Below, piece after piece: positions 17,651-25,684 of a DNA stretch of 42,140 bases. The notes beneath the pieces are model-generated. The model made no database searches. It was given only the letters and a program-made list of their open reading frames with translations, and was not told where the DNA came from. Numbering within the stretch: position 1 is the stretch's first letter; each line of letters opens with the position of its first letter. The DNA comes from an uncultured Bacteroides sp. (GTDB lineage Bacteria; Bacteroidota; Bacteroidia; Bacteroidales; Bacteroidaceae), in the NCBI GenBank assembly GCA_949296415.1, contig CASFQC010000015.1, forward strand, positions 1 through 42,140, in the 5' to 3' direction. The translations under genes and the position numbers were made by a program.

Positions 17651-18445
17651 ATGGATATCGCACTGATGCAGGAATGGATGGAGCATCCTGAGAAACTGGA
17701 TGAGGAAAGTCTGTTCGAACTGAAAGCCCAATTGGCTAAATATCCTTATTTCCAGACGTTACAATTATTGTATCTGGAAACTCTGCGACAGCTGAATGTC
17801 ACTTCATGGCAGAATGACTTGCGTAAGATCGCTTTATATGTGGCGGATAGACAAGTATTGTTCTATTTGGTAGAAGGGAGAGAAGACAGGAAGGGAAAGA
17901 ATAGCGGGGTACATGCTTCTCTGTCCCCACAGCAAGAGGGTGGAATGGAAGACAGGACCATGTCTCTAATCAATAGTTTTCTGGAATCTGCACCTCAAGA
18001 ACAAAACCTTCCGGAAGCGGGAATCAGTTATGCGCTGGATTATACCGCTTATCTGATGCAGGAAGGTTCATCAGATGATAAGGAAGAAATACCTCAGATG
18101 CGGGGACAAAGCCTGATTGACGGCTTCTTGAACAGGGCCGAATATAAGGCGGGTAATGGAGAGAATGCGAAAACTGTTACGGATAAAGAAAAGAATGAGT
18201 GCGCTGGAAAAGGTCTGCAAACCGGAGAGACAGGAACAAAAGTGGTTTCCGGATTGATGGATGAAGGCTTGGATGACAGTTGTTTTACTGAGACATTAGC
18301 CAAAATTTACGTTAAACAGCATCGGTATGAAAAAGCTCTGGAAATTATTAAAAAATTAAGTTTGAATTATCCAAAAAAAAATGCTTACTTTGCAGACCAA
18401 ATCAGATTTTTGGAGAAACTGATTATTAATGATAAATCAAAATAA
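17651..18445 (+). CDS. TPR-like hypothetical protein
   Basis: A 264-residue soluble protein with no named function that I recognise. The N-terminal part (about 1-90) is helical (MQEWMEHPEKLDEESL, KYPYFQTLQLLYLETL). The middle (about 90-195) is acidic and low complexity. The C-terminal part (about 215-264) looks like one tetratricopeptide unit, ETLAKIYVKQHRYEKALEII. There is no signal peptide. It lies 25 nt after lptE and 6 nt before secG, so it belongs to the same transcript. The location suggests a role near protein or LPS export, by context only. Confidence 0.8.
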   Translation: MDIALMQEWMEHPEKLDEESLFELKAQLAKYPYFQTLQLLYLETLRQLNVTSWQNDLRKIALYVADRQVLFYLVEGREDRKGKNSGVHASLSPQQEGGMEDRTMSLINSFLESAPQEQNLPEAGISYALDYTAYLMQEGSSDDKEEIPQMRGQSLIDGFLNRAEYKAGNGENAKTVTDKEKNECAGKGLQTGETGTKVVSGLMDEGLDDSCFTETLAKIYVKQHRYEKALEIIKKLSLNYPKKNAYFADQIRFLEKLIINDKSK

Positions 18446-18451
18446 AAACAA

Positions 18452-18829
18452 ATGGTCTATTATTTTTTAATTATTCTAATGTTAATCGCATCGGTTCTGA
18501 TGTGTTTTATAGTATTGATTCAGAACTCAAAGGGAGGGGGACTGGCTTCAGGCTTTTCTTCAAGCAACCAGATTATGGGGGTGCGTAAGACAACCAGTTT
18601 CCTGGAAAAAACAACCTGGACATTGGCTGGCGCAATGGTTGTGTTTAGTATTATTTCAGCCTATTGCATTCCTTCACAGGTACAGGGTAATGATGTCATT
18701 CTGGAACAAGCTCAGCAGGAAGAGAGCACTAATCCTTTGAATCTTCCTATGGGAACCGATGCGCCGGAAGCTGTTACTCCTGCCACAGATGCAGTCCAGC
18801 CTTCTGCAGGAAATGATTCTGTAAACTAA
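18452..18829 (+). CDS. secG: Preprotein translocase subunit SecG
   Basis: A 125-residue inner-membrane protein. Two membrane helices (about 2-22 and 54-74) flank the conserved cytoplasmic loop with IQNSKGGGLASGF and the NQIMGVRKTTSFLEK segment, as in SecG. A C-terminal tail of about 50 polar residues is typical of Bacteroidetes SecG. It assists SecYE-SecA during protein export. It is the last gene of the rlmN operon and is followed by a strong intrinsic terminator. Confidence 0.95.
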   Translation: MVYYFLIILMLIASVLMCFIVLIQNSKGGGLASGFSSSNQIMGVRKTTSFLEKTTWTLAGAMVVFSIISAYCIPSQVQGNDVILEQAQQEESTNPLNLPMGTDAPEAVTPATDAVQPSAGNDSVN

Positions 18830-18876
18830 GAGGATTTTTATAAAGGTGACTTTTATAGTTAGCGTTTAATAAGGGG

Positions 18877-18925
18877 AGTGTGTCTTGTCAAAGAAATGTT
18901 TTCTGAGATAAGACACACTTTTTTG
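18877..18925 (+). terminator. Intrinsic terminator after secG
   Basis: agtgtgtcttgtc (18877-18889) pairs with gataagacacact (18907-18919), 13 bp with one G-U pair, followed directly by a run of T (18919-18924). It closes the rlmN-secG operon. Confidence 0.88.
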
Positions 18926-18948
18926 TATTGTAAAATAGTTTTTTTGAT

Positions 18949-20340
18949 ATGGCAGAATTGCAAGTAAAGCAGAATATAAGCGATTCTAAAGCAATGCGAT
19001 GGGGAGCATTGTTTGTGGTTGCTTTCACCATGATGGCAGCCTATTATGTGAACGATGTAATGGCTCCTCTGAAAACCATGCTTGGACAGGAGCTGAAATG
19101 GGAGAGTAGTGATTTCGGCTTGTTTACCGGTGCGTATAGCTTTCTGAATGTCTTCTTCCTGATGTTGATATGGGGTGGACTTATTTTGGATAGGTTCGGC
19201 ATACGTTTTACCGGTAAGCTTTCAGCTATCCTTATGGTTGGGGGTACGTTGTTGGAATATTACGCTCTTACTTCCTTACAAGGTAATGCCGGCGTGATAA
19301 ATGGCTATAGAATGGATGTTTATATAGCATCTGTGGGGTATTCTATATTTGGAGTGGGGGCTGAAGTTGCCGGTATAACTGTCACAAAAATCATAGCTAA
19401 GTGGTTTAGAGGGAAAGAAATGGCCACCGCTATGGGAGTACAGGTCGCTTTGGCACGCATAGGTTCTCAAGCCGGATATGCAGTGGCCATTCCTATGGCA
19501 CGTGCAATAGGGCTGACTTCACCTTTGTTCTTGGGCCTGATATTATTGGGCGGCGGGTTGATTGCCTTTTTCATTTTTTCTGTCTTAGATAAGAAGCTGG
19601 ATAGACAGTTGGCCGAGGTCAAAATCAGTAATGGAAAAGAGAATGACGATAAGTTTTCTTTTGCTGATGTTAGGAGTATTATTTCTAATCCCGGTTTCTG
19701 GCTGATAGCCGTTTTGTGCGTGTTGTTTTATTCTTGTGTGTTTCCTTTTCAGAAATTTGCTTCTGAATTGATGATAACCAAATATCATATAAGTGAATAT
19801 ATTGCTGGTACTATAGCTGGGCTTCCGGCTCTGGGTGCTTTGTTCCTTACTCCTATTTTCGGTGGAATGATAGACCGTAGGGGAAAAGCCGCTTCAATTA
19901 TGGTGCTGGGATCTCTGATGCTGATTTTTGTGCATTGTATTTATGCTATACCGGTAATTGAAACTTCATGGGTGGCTGTGCTGTTGATGATTGTTTTAGG
20001 TATAGCTTTTTCCCTTGTCCCGTCAGCCATGTGGCCCAGTGTGGCAAAAATATTTCCCATAAAGCAGTTGGGTACAGCTTATGCGCTTATCTTTTGGATT
20101 CAGAATATAGGTCTGTTTGGAGTCCCTGTCCTCATAGGTAATGTATTGGATGATTATTGTATTATAGGTACTATAGTGGATAATAATGGAAAAGAGACTT
20201 ATCTTTATGACTATACTTTACCTATGTGCATCTTTACCGGAATAGCTTGCCTGTCCCTGATTGTGGCCTTTATGTTGAAGAGAGCAGATAAAGTTTATGG
20301 TTATGGGTTGGAAGATGCCAACATCCAAGGAGCGAAATGA
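18949..20340 (+). CDS. Major facilitator superfamily transporter
   Basis: A 463-residue inner-membrane protein with about twelve hydrophobic helices. The signature after helix 2 is LILDRFGIRFTGK, and its counterpart in the second half is GGMIDRRGKAASIM. A cytoplasmic loop of about 30 polar residues (KKLDRQLAEVKISNGKENDD) separates the two six-helix halves. The first helix follows a polar N-terminus (MAELQVKQNISDSK). It is closest in character to nitrate/oxalate-type or sugar-phosphate MFS carriers, but the substrate cannot be assigned. The gene sits between the secG terminator and a small gene that overlaps its 3' end. Confidence 0.9.
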   Translation: MAELQVKQNISDSKAMRWGALFVVAFTMMAAYYVNDVMAPLKTMLGQELKWESSDFGLFTGAYSFLNVFFLMLIWGGLILDRFGIRFTGKLSAILMVGGTLLEYYALTSLQGNAGVINGYRMDVYIASVGYSIFGVGAEVAGITVTKIIAKWFRGKEMATAMGVQVALARIGSQAGYAVAIPMARAIGLTSPLFLGLILLGGGLIAFFIFSVLDKKLDRQLAEVKISNGKENDDKFSFADVRSIISNPGFWLIAVLCVLFYSCVFPFQKFASELMITKYHISEYIAGTIAGLPALGALFLTPIFGGMIDRRGKAASIMVLGSLMLIFVHCIYAIPVIETSWVAVLLMIVLGIAFSLVPSAMWPSVAKIFPIKQLGTAYALIFWIQNIGLFGVPVLIGNVLDDYCIIGTIVDNNGKETYLYDYTLPMCIFTGIACLSLIVAFMLKRADKVYGYGLEDANIQGAK

Positions 20341-20671
20341 AAAGATTAATGTGATGCTCGTCACTCCGGTGAGGGTCGGGCATGTAAAGACTGTGTGGAA
20401 AGACAGGCATATAGTGCTTGTCTTTCCACACAGATATAGTCGTGTCTTACGCCTGTTGCCATTCAGAATAAGACCATTGGTGGTACATATTGAATTGGAG
20501 GAGCATGGGACTTCCGTATGGCAACTTATTGATGGCAAGCGTACTGTAGCGGAGATTGTTCAGGAACTTGGCTCTCATTTTAATTATGAGGAAGGTTATG
20601 AGTCACGTGTTGTCACCTATTTGCTACAGTTACAGAAAGACGGTTTGATCCGTTTGCTGCTTCCCTTGTAA
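20315..20671 (+). CDS. PqqD-like small protein
   Basis: A 118-residue cytoplasmic protein. The segment IELEEHGTSVWQLIDGKRTVAEIVQEL is typical of the PqqD fold (peptide-binding chaperones of peptide-modifying systems), followed by a helical region ending in LQLQKDGLIRLLLP. The start is uncertain. ATG 20315 (MPTSKERNEKIN) is preferred; it overlaps the transporter by 26 nt. ATG 20297 and ATG 20354 are alternatives. No radical-SAM enzyme or precursor peptide gene is nearby, so a role in peptide modification is not supported here. It may assist the transporter it overlaps, by position only. Confidence 0.75.
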   Translation: MPTSKERNEKINVMLVTPVRVGHVKTVWKDRHIVLVFPHRYSRVLRLLPFRIRPLVVHIELEEHGTSVWQLIDGKRTVAEIVQELGSHFNYEEGYESRVVTYLLQLQKDGLIRLLLPL

Positions 20672-20684
20672 CCTTTTTAGCCAT

Positions 20685-20714
20685 AACCGGAATGTACTTA
20701 AATTCAAGCCGGTT
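20685..20714. terminator. Weak hairpin between convergent genes
   Basis: aaccgg (20685-20690) pairs with ccggtt (20709-20714) in the short gap between the convergent PqqD-like gene and the PKD lipoprotein gene. The stem is short and lacks a clear T-run, so it is only a candidate bidirectional terminator. Confidence 0.3.
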
Positions 20715-20734
20715 TCTGAATGTCTCCGCTGCTG

Positions 20735-22000
20735 CTATTTTGCCGATACAATCTCCTCGCCTGTCATATGCAGATCCTCTACGCCGCTTATTTCTGTAGA
20801 ACATTCACCTATCCAACCGTTTTCCTGGTTTATGCCTGTATAGATACGTATGAAGTCTGCCCCCGGCAAGTTGGCGGCATTTCCTTCCTCGGTTATGGCC
20901 CAGTCTATGTCTATGGCTGTTCCTTCTTCCGCATTTGTGTAGTTGTCGGCGTATCCGTAATCAAAGCGGTGCAGTACGAAGTAGCTGCCGTTCCCACTGT
21001 CGTCAATGGCATTCTGCGGTAGGCAGGTTCCTTGGAAAGTCATGGATTGTGTTTCGATCCATTGTGGAAAATAAGACTGTGCGTGGTATGTATTCTTTGC
21101 TTTGTATCCTTTATGTCCCTTATTGTCTTCCCAATAGATGTATTGTTCGGTAAAACCTTCCGGTTCAGAGTCCGGACGGTAGTAGGTTATTGCATATCCT
21201 TTGTAAAGGTTCACATCGTTTCCTGCTATGCGGGCTTGTTCTATCCAAACCTCTCCTTCCGGATTGCGGTGCGCACTTCCCGCTATTTCATACCATTCGT
21301 CTTCATCGGGACGTCCGTTCCGGTTGGCATCATAGGCCACCTGTATCACTCCCGGTTCACTGTTGCCATTGTGTGCGTTGCCCAGTACGCGGAAATCGCA
21401 CAGTCCTTCACGGTTCTCTATCATGTGGTCAAAGCCTAATGTCACATATCCTCCGAATCCTCCTAAGGAGATGGTGCCTTTGTTGTTGTACCCTATGGCG
21501 TCAAGCACTTTCTTGTTCATGTTTTCTTGTGTGTCGCCTTCTTCATATTGCGGCATCAGATTGACAAACTGGCCCGGAGCGGGTACATAGTCCAGCACTT
21601 GGGTGATATAAGCCGTTATGCCTTCCGGTTTGTCAGGCTCTTCTTCATCTGATATGACGTTGACTGTAAAGGTATAGCTGAAACTTATGTCCCCTTGTGT
21701 GACGGTAAGCGTCAGTTCGTATGTTCCGGGTGAGGTGAACATATGCTCCAGATTCTTGTTTGTAGAAATGGTCTCTCCGTTGAGCGTCCATCGGTAATTC
21801 ACGTTTTCGTCGGATAAGCTTTGTACGTTGATGCGCAACAGTTGGTCTACTTGTACCGTGAATCCTCCTTGAGGCACTTCTATCCGGATATCTTCTTTAG
21901 TCAGTTGGTAAGGGGCTTGGGAGCCGGCACTTTCGCCGCAAGCCGTCAGTCCGCATGTCAGGATGCATGCGCATAATGTGTGTGACAGTAATTTTTTCAT
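20735..22000 (-). CDS. PKD-domain surface lipoprotein of the B12 operon
   Basis: A 421-residue lipoprotein. I start it at MKKLLSHTL (ATG at 22000), because the hydrophobic stretch and lipobox GLTAC with C21 then fall correctly; the longer frame adds 11 polar residues. Residues about 40-130 look like a PKD-type beta-sandwich (NYRWTLNGETIS, SPGTYELTLTV). The rest is a beta-rich domain with DANRNGRPDEDEWYEI (Asp-rich, calcium-like) and a closing ADFIRIYTGINQ...STEISGVEDLHM segment. It is the third gene of the btuB operon, 82 nt after the BtuG-like gene. A role as a surface cobalamin-binding or accessory component, perhaps comparable to BtuH-type proteins, is inference. Confidence 0.82.
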   Translation of the reverse strand: MKKLLSHTLCACILTCGLTACGESAGSQAPYQLTKEDIRIEVPQGGFTVQVDQLLRINVQSLSDENVNYRWTLNGETISTNKNLEHMFTSPGTYELTLTVTQGDISFSYTFTVNVISDEEEPDKPEGITAYITQVLDYVPAPGQFVNLMPQYEEGDTQENMNKKVLDAIGYNNKGTISLGGFGGYVTLGFDHMIENREGLCDFRVLGNAHNGNSEPGVIQVAYDANRNGRPDEDEWYEIAGSAHRNPEGEVWIEQARIAGNDVNLYKGYAITYYRPDSEPEGFTEQYIYWEDNKGHKGYKAKNTYHAQSYFPQWIETQSMTFQGTCLPQNAIDDSGNGSYFVLHRFDYGYADNYTNAEEGTAIDIDWAITEEGNAANLPGADFIRIYTGINQENGWIGECSTEISGVEDLHMTGEEIVSAK

Positions 22001-22082
22001 TTCTATATGATGCTTTATAGGGTTATCAGTCATGGTTCTTAGGCTCTTTTACCTGTCCGTTCCGTCTGGCAATAGCTTCTTG

Positions 22083-23249
22083 CTATATACCGGCATCTTC
22101 ATGATGGCTTGTAGTAAAGACCATTCTTGAAGGGATGTCTCCCGTACCGATGCGCCATCTCAGTTTGCCTTCGGGGGAGAAGCAGTACAGATAGCCGGGA
22201 GTGACATAGTTGGTGGCGTCTGTTATGAATATTTCTTTGGACTCCGGGTTTACGGCCAGTCCGTAGGGCAGACTTATCTGTGTGCCGTCTGTGATGAAAC
22301 TTCTGGTTCTTACGGTCTGTTGCTTCACATCATAGATTATGTATGCTGCTTTTTTCCCTAAGTTGTCTTCGTGGTTCTGGCTCATGTTCATGCTTATGAC
22401 ATAAAGCGAGTCTCCGCTCATCCACATTTCACTTGCTGCAAAGCCCAGTTGGCCGGTCACCTTCTGTGTGTGGCTGTCTATGATGTATATGTCCGACCCT
22501 ATGTCGCTGTAGTCACCACGTGAACTGACATATATGTTGCCGTATCTGTCCTGTTCCATGCGGTGAAGGTTGATGGCTACGTCTATGGTGTTTGTTACCT
22601 GGAAGGATTGCAGGTCGACTACAGATACAGTGCGGTCATAATTGGGGTACCGGTATCCTCCGGAGTTAGCCACAAAGAGCTGGTTTCCTATCACCGTCAT
22701 CTCTTCCGGTTGGTAACCTACCACCACCTCACGGGTCTTTTGGAGGCTGATGGTGTCAATTTCCACTATTTTTCCGGGCCGTGCCTCAGGGTCTGTCTGT
22801 ACGGGCCCTGCATAGGACGACACATAAGCCTTTCCGTTGCAGAAGGTTATGTATCGGCAGTTCGACACGTCAATACTTCCTATATGTTTTGCCGTGTGTG
22901 CGTCCATCACTTCCACCATATGCGAGCAGTTTATCACAGCATAGAGTTTGTCTCCATATATGGCAATGTCGTTGCCCACATCGCCCAACCCTTTTACCAC
23001 GTCAGGGTTCCTTTCATTGTATATGTTGCGGGCATACATGCCTGTGGTGTAGTCAAAGTAGTCTAAGGTAGCTTTGTTGCTGCCCATATTGCCTTCGTTC
23101 AGCAGATAGAATCCGGTGATGTGTCCGCCTGAGTAAGGTGGGGTGACGTCTTCTTCTTCCGAATGGATAAGCGGCAGGTCGCCGCGACATCCGGCAGCGA
23201 CGGAAAGCAGCAGTCCGAGTGCAAGTCCTGTGTTCAGTGGGTGTCTCAT
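22083..23249 (-). CDS. btuG: BtuG-like surface cobalamin-binding lipoprotein (YncE/DUF5074 propeller)
   Basis: A 388-residue lipoprotein. Start at ATG 23249 (MRHPLNTG) gives a signal peptide with lipobox VAAGC and C21. The mature N-terminus has acidic residues (EEED) of the kind that promote surface display in Bacteroides. The body repeats strands of the kind NDIAIYGDKLYAVIN, YITFCNGKAYVSSY and MTVIGNQLFVANS, as in seven-bladed YncE-type propellers. BtuG proteins sit on top of BtuB at the cell surface and bind B12 with very high affinity. The gene follows btuB by 22 nt on the same transcript under a cobalamin riboswitch, which strongly supports the assignment. The longer frame from 23339 overlaps btuB and lacks a signal peptide. 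Confidence 0.86.
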   Translation of the reverse strand: MRHPLNTGLALGLLLSVAAGCRGDLPLIHSEEEDVTPPYSGGHITGFYLLNEGNMGSNKATLDYFDYTTGMYARNIYNERNPDVVKGLGDVGNDIAIYGDKLYAVINCSHMVEVMDAHTAKHIGSIDVSNCRYITFCNGKAYVSSYAGPVQTDPEARPGKIVEIDTISLQKTREVVVGYQPEEMTVIGNQLFVANSGGYRYPNYDRTVSVVDLQSFQVTNTIDVAINLHRMEQDRYGNIYVSSRGDYSDIGSDIYIIDSHTQKVTGQLGFAASEMWMSGDSLYVISMNMSQNHEDNLGKKAAYIIYDVKQQTVRTRSFITDGTQISLPYGLAVNPESKEIFITDATNYVTPGYLYCFSPEGKLRWRIGTGDIPSRMVFTTSHHEDAGI

Positions 23250-23271
23250 GTTGTAAGTCCTATAATTGATA

Positions 23272-25284
23272 TCAGAAGGTATATTGCAATATTGCTTTGA
23301 AATTGATGCCAGGCATGGGGTAGCAGGCCACCACCTCATATTGTTGGTTCAGAAGGTTGTTCACCTCCAGGGTGATGCGTGCCTCTCCCTGTCCGATGAC
23401 AAGGTTTCTGGTCAGGGACAGGTCACTGGTGTACCAGGGCAATTGGTAGTTTTCGGGGGTATTGGCTTGCGAGGCATATCGTTCGCCGGTGTAGATAAAG
23501 CTGTAGTTGGCTTCCCACGGACCGAAGACCAGTCCTACAATAGCCGATCCGCTGTGCCAGGGTATGTAGGGTATCTGTCCGCCATAATATGCATCGTCCG
23601 GGTTGGTAACGTCTTGTGCTTTCTGATAAGTGTAGTTCAGACGTGTGGTCAGCAGCAGGTTTCCGGCCGGATTCCAGTCGGTTTGTATAGCTGCGTCCAC
23701 TCCCCTTATTTCCACCTCACCCAGGTTTGTCATGGTCCATCGGAAGAAGTTGGATGTGGGGGTGGCTATGATTTTGTTTTGCACCTCATTGTAATATACG
23801 TCGGTCTGGATTTCCAGACGTTTCAGCCATTTACCGTTAAAGTTCTTGGTATAGGTGGCACCTATGTCATATTGGTTGGTGTATTCGGGCTTCAGGTCAG
23901 CGTTGCCTATGAAGGTATAGTATAGGTCGTTCAGTGTGGGCATGCGGAATATGCGTTTGTAGAAAGCCCTCAAGTTGAGGTCTGTCTTGCGTAACGGTCG
24001 GTAGGAAAATATGGCGGTGGGAGTCCACTGGGTATTGGATTCTGCCGACCGTCCTTTCTTTGTGCGATCATTTACGAAGGTGCCCAGCAGACTGGCTTGC
24101 AGCTTGACACGTTCCCATTGGAAGGCGGTAGCGGCAGCCACCAACAGGGTGTGGCGGCGCGGATAAGCAAAATCCTTCAGGTCTGCGTCAAGCAGGTTGA
24201 ACTGGTAGTCGGCGGAAAGGCTCACGTCCCACCAGGGAAATACCGTCAGGCGGTTGGCGACCGATACATAGGTCTCGTGCTGGTGGTAACGGTTGTCAGT
24301 GTACATCAGGGCTTCGTCGCGTTGGGGGTCAGCCAGATAGTGCAGGTAGTCATAGGCATATTTGGCATTGGCCATCAGGCTGTAGCGTGTTCCTATGTTC
24401 CGCCTTATGGAACCTTGTGCGAATACATTGGTATCCCACTGCCGGTCTTCGTGTGTGAACTTGTTGCGTACCACGGCGCCCGGGTATCCGCGTGCCGAGC
24501 GGTAAAGGTAGCCTTTGGCTTTCCAGTATCCGTCCTTCATCTGGCCGTACCATCCGTTTTCCAGTCTTATGGCGTTTACGTCACCGTTATGCCGCACGGC
24601 GGTGGTGTCGTAGCTGTCTTCCACTTTATAGGTATACTTGTACCTCCCGGTGGTGTACATATATTCACCGCTGACCGATGTGCTTACTTTTTCGGTCACT
24701 TTCTGTTCCCACAGCAATGCCGGATTGGCTAGTCCGAACGAACCGGTCTTGAACGTGGCTTTTACATGACGGCTTTCCCCGTGGTCAAAGTACGGGGTCT
24801 TTGACTGCAGGTATATGGATCCGGCCGACCCGAAGTCCTTAGCCGGTTGGAAAATGGCGCTTTTCTGTCCGTTGTACAGTGTGATGGATTCCATGTTATC
24901 CAGTGAGAACCGTCCCAAGTCTACCGTTCCGTTCTGTGCGTTGCCCAGCTCTATACCGTCGTAGAACACGCCTACGTGGTTGGTTCCCATACTGCGTATG
25001 TTCACAGTCTTCAATCCGCCCACTCCGCCGTAGTCTTTTATCTGTATGCCCGAGAAGTAGCGTAGGGCATCGGCCACATTGTGCGCGCTGAGGCGGCTGA
25101 GTTCCTTGCCGGCAAGTTGCTGCACAGGGATAATCTCCTTGGGAGTCCTCTGGGCTGTAACTACCACCTCGTCAAGATACCTCAGACTATCAGATGCGTC
25201 CTGTGCGTGTATTGTGGCCGCGCTGATAGTCAGCCATAATAAGGCACAAATCCGTCCGACCGCATTGTTTACGTGTCCAAACAT
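23272..25284 (-). CDS. btuB: TonB-dependent vitamin B12 receptor
   Basis: A 670-residue outer-membrane receptor. A signal peptide (about 1-27, ending ATIHAQ) is followed by a TonB-box-like region (LDEVVVTAQRTPKE), a plug domain (about 45-160, with LSAHNVADALRYFSGIQIKDYGG and NIRSMGTNHVGVFYDGIELGNAQNG) and a 22-strand barrel ending in the aromatic residue of LQYTF. Signatures such as RIFRMPTLNDLYYTFIGNADLKPEYTNQ and LEVNNLLNQQYE are typical of BtuB-class receptors. Its leader is a cobalamin riboswitch, so it should be shut down when B12 is plentiful. It forms one operon with the BtuG-like and PKD lipoproteins. Confidence 0.95.
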   Translation of the reverse strand: MFGHVNNAVGRICALLWLTISAATIHAQDASDSLRYLDEVVVTAQRTPKEIIPVQQLAGKELSRLSAHNVADALRYFSGIQIKDYGGVGGLKTVNIRSMGTNHVGVFYDGIELGNAQNGTVDLGRFSLDNMESITLYNGQKSAIFQPAKDFGSAGSIYLQSKTPYFDHGESRHVKATFKTGSFGLANPALLWEQKVTEKVSTSVSGEYMYTTGRYKYTYKVEDSYDTTAVRHNGDVNAIRLENGWYGQMKDGYWKAKGYLYRSARGYPGAVVRNKFTHEDRQWDTNVFAQGSIRRNIGTRYSLMANAKYAYDYLHYLADPQRDEALMYTDNRYHQHETYVSVANRLTVFPWWDVSLSADYQFNLLDADLKDFAYPRRHTLLVAAATAFQWERVKLQASLLGTFVNDRTKKGRSAESNTQWTPTAIFSYRPLRKTDLNLRAFYKRIFRMPTLNDLYYTFIGNADLKPEYTNQYDIGATYTKNFNGKWLKRLEIQTDVYYNEVQNKIIATPTSNFFRWTMTNLGEVEIRGVDAAIQTDWNPAGNLLLTTRLNYTYQKAQDVTNPDDAYYGGQIPYIPWHSGSAIVGLVFGPWEANYSFIYTGERYASQANTPENYQLPWYTSDLSLTRNLVIGQGEARITLEVNNLLNQQYEVVACYPMPGINFKAILQYTF

Positions 25285-25367
25285 GTGTGCGTCAATAAAG
25301 AATTATAGAAATCTTCCTTTCTGTATGGCCTTCTCCTTAATCCCGGAAGTTGGCAGGCCGGTGAATG

Positions 25368-25548
25368 GTGGCAGGTCTTCTGACTGACTCCCTTTCCGGA
25401 AACCTTCCCGACGGCCTGATGGCTTAAGTCAGTGGTATGGAGAGTATTCTGCCCGGAAAGTTATTGGAGCTTCACAGCAGCGGGTCTGTTCGGGACTTTC
25501 ACCCGATTCCCTTTTAATCCGCCTTCCTGAACGGACAGGCTGGAACCA
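25368..25548 (-). promoter_or_regulatory. Cobalamin riboswitch controlling btuB
   Basis: Read on the minus strand, the leader contains the cobalamin-element core AGGGAATCGGGTGAAAGTCC, then the CCCGCTGCTGTGA segment. The B12 box AGTCAGAAGACCTGCC maps to plus-strand 25370-25385. The order and spacing match the canonical aptamer. The expression platform between 25367 and the btuB ATG at 25284 contains GGCCT...AGGCC complementarity around an AAGGAG sequence far from the start codon. Whether control is by termination or translation is not clear from sequence; no T-run terminator is evident. Confidence 0.95.
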
Positions 25549-25557
25549 ATTCGGGAG

Positions 25558-25589
25558 CAAAGGTAAGCTATTTGTCCTTTATTTCCAAG
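25558..25589 (-). promoter_or_regulatory. Promoter of the riboswitch-btuB transcript
   Basis: On the minus strand, TACCTTTG (25565-25558) is a perfect -7 box and CTTG (25589-25586) a near -33 box, with a 20-nt spacer. The predicted start near 25554 is immediately before the riboswitch, which supports both calls. Confidence 0.75.
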
Positions 25590-25684
25590 AAGAGAGAATG
25601 CGTTTCGTAAAAAAACTCAGATAGACATGTTCGAAAACAGTATGGTGAACTGTGGATAACAGGCTATAGGCTCTTTTATTCCTG

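Noticed and set aside
2516-25680. Short motif AGGCTCTT (or its complement) near gene ends at about 2516, 2671, 5997, 22041 and 25670
   Set aside because: Eight bases recurring five times in 42 kb is near chance, and the flanks differ apart from the inverted repeat before pheT, so no dispersed repeat family is claimed.
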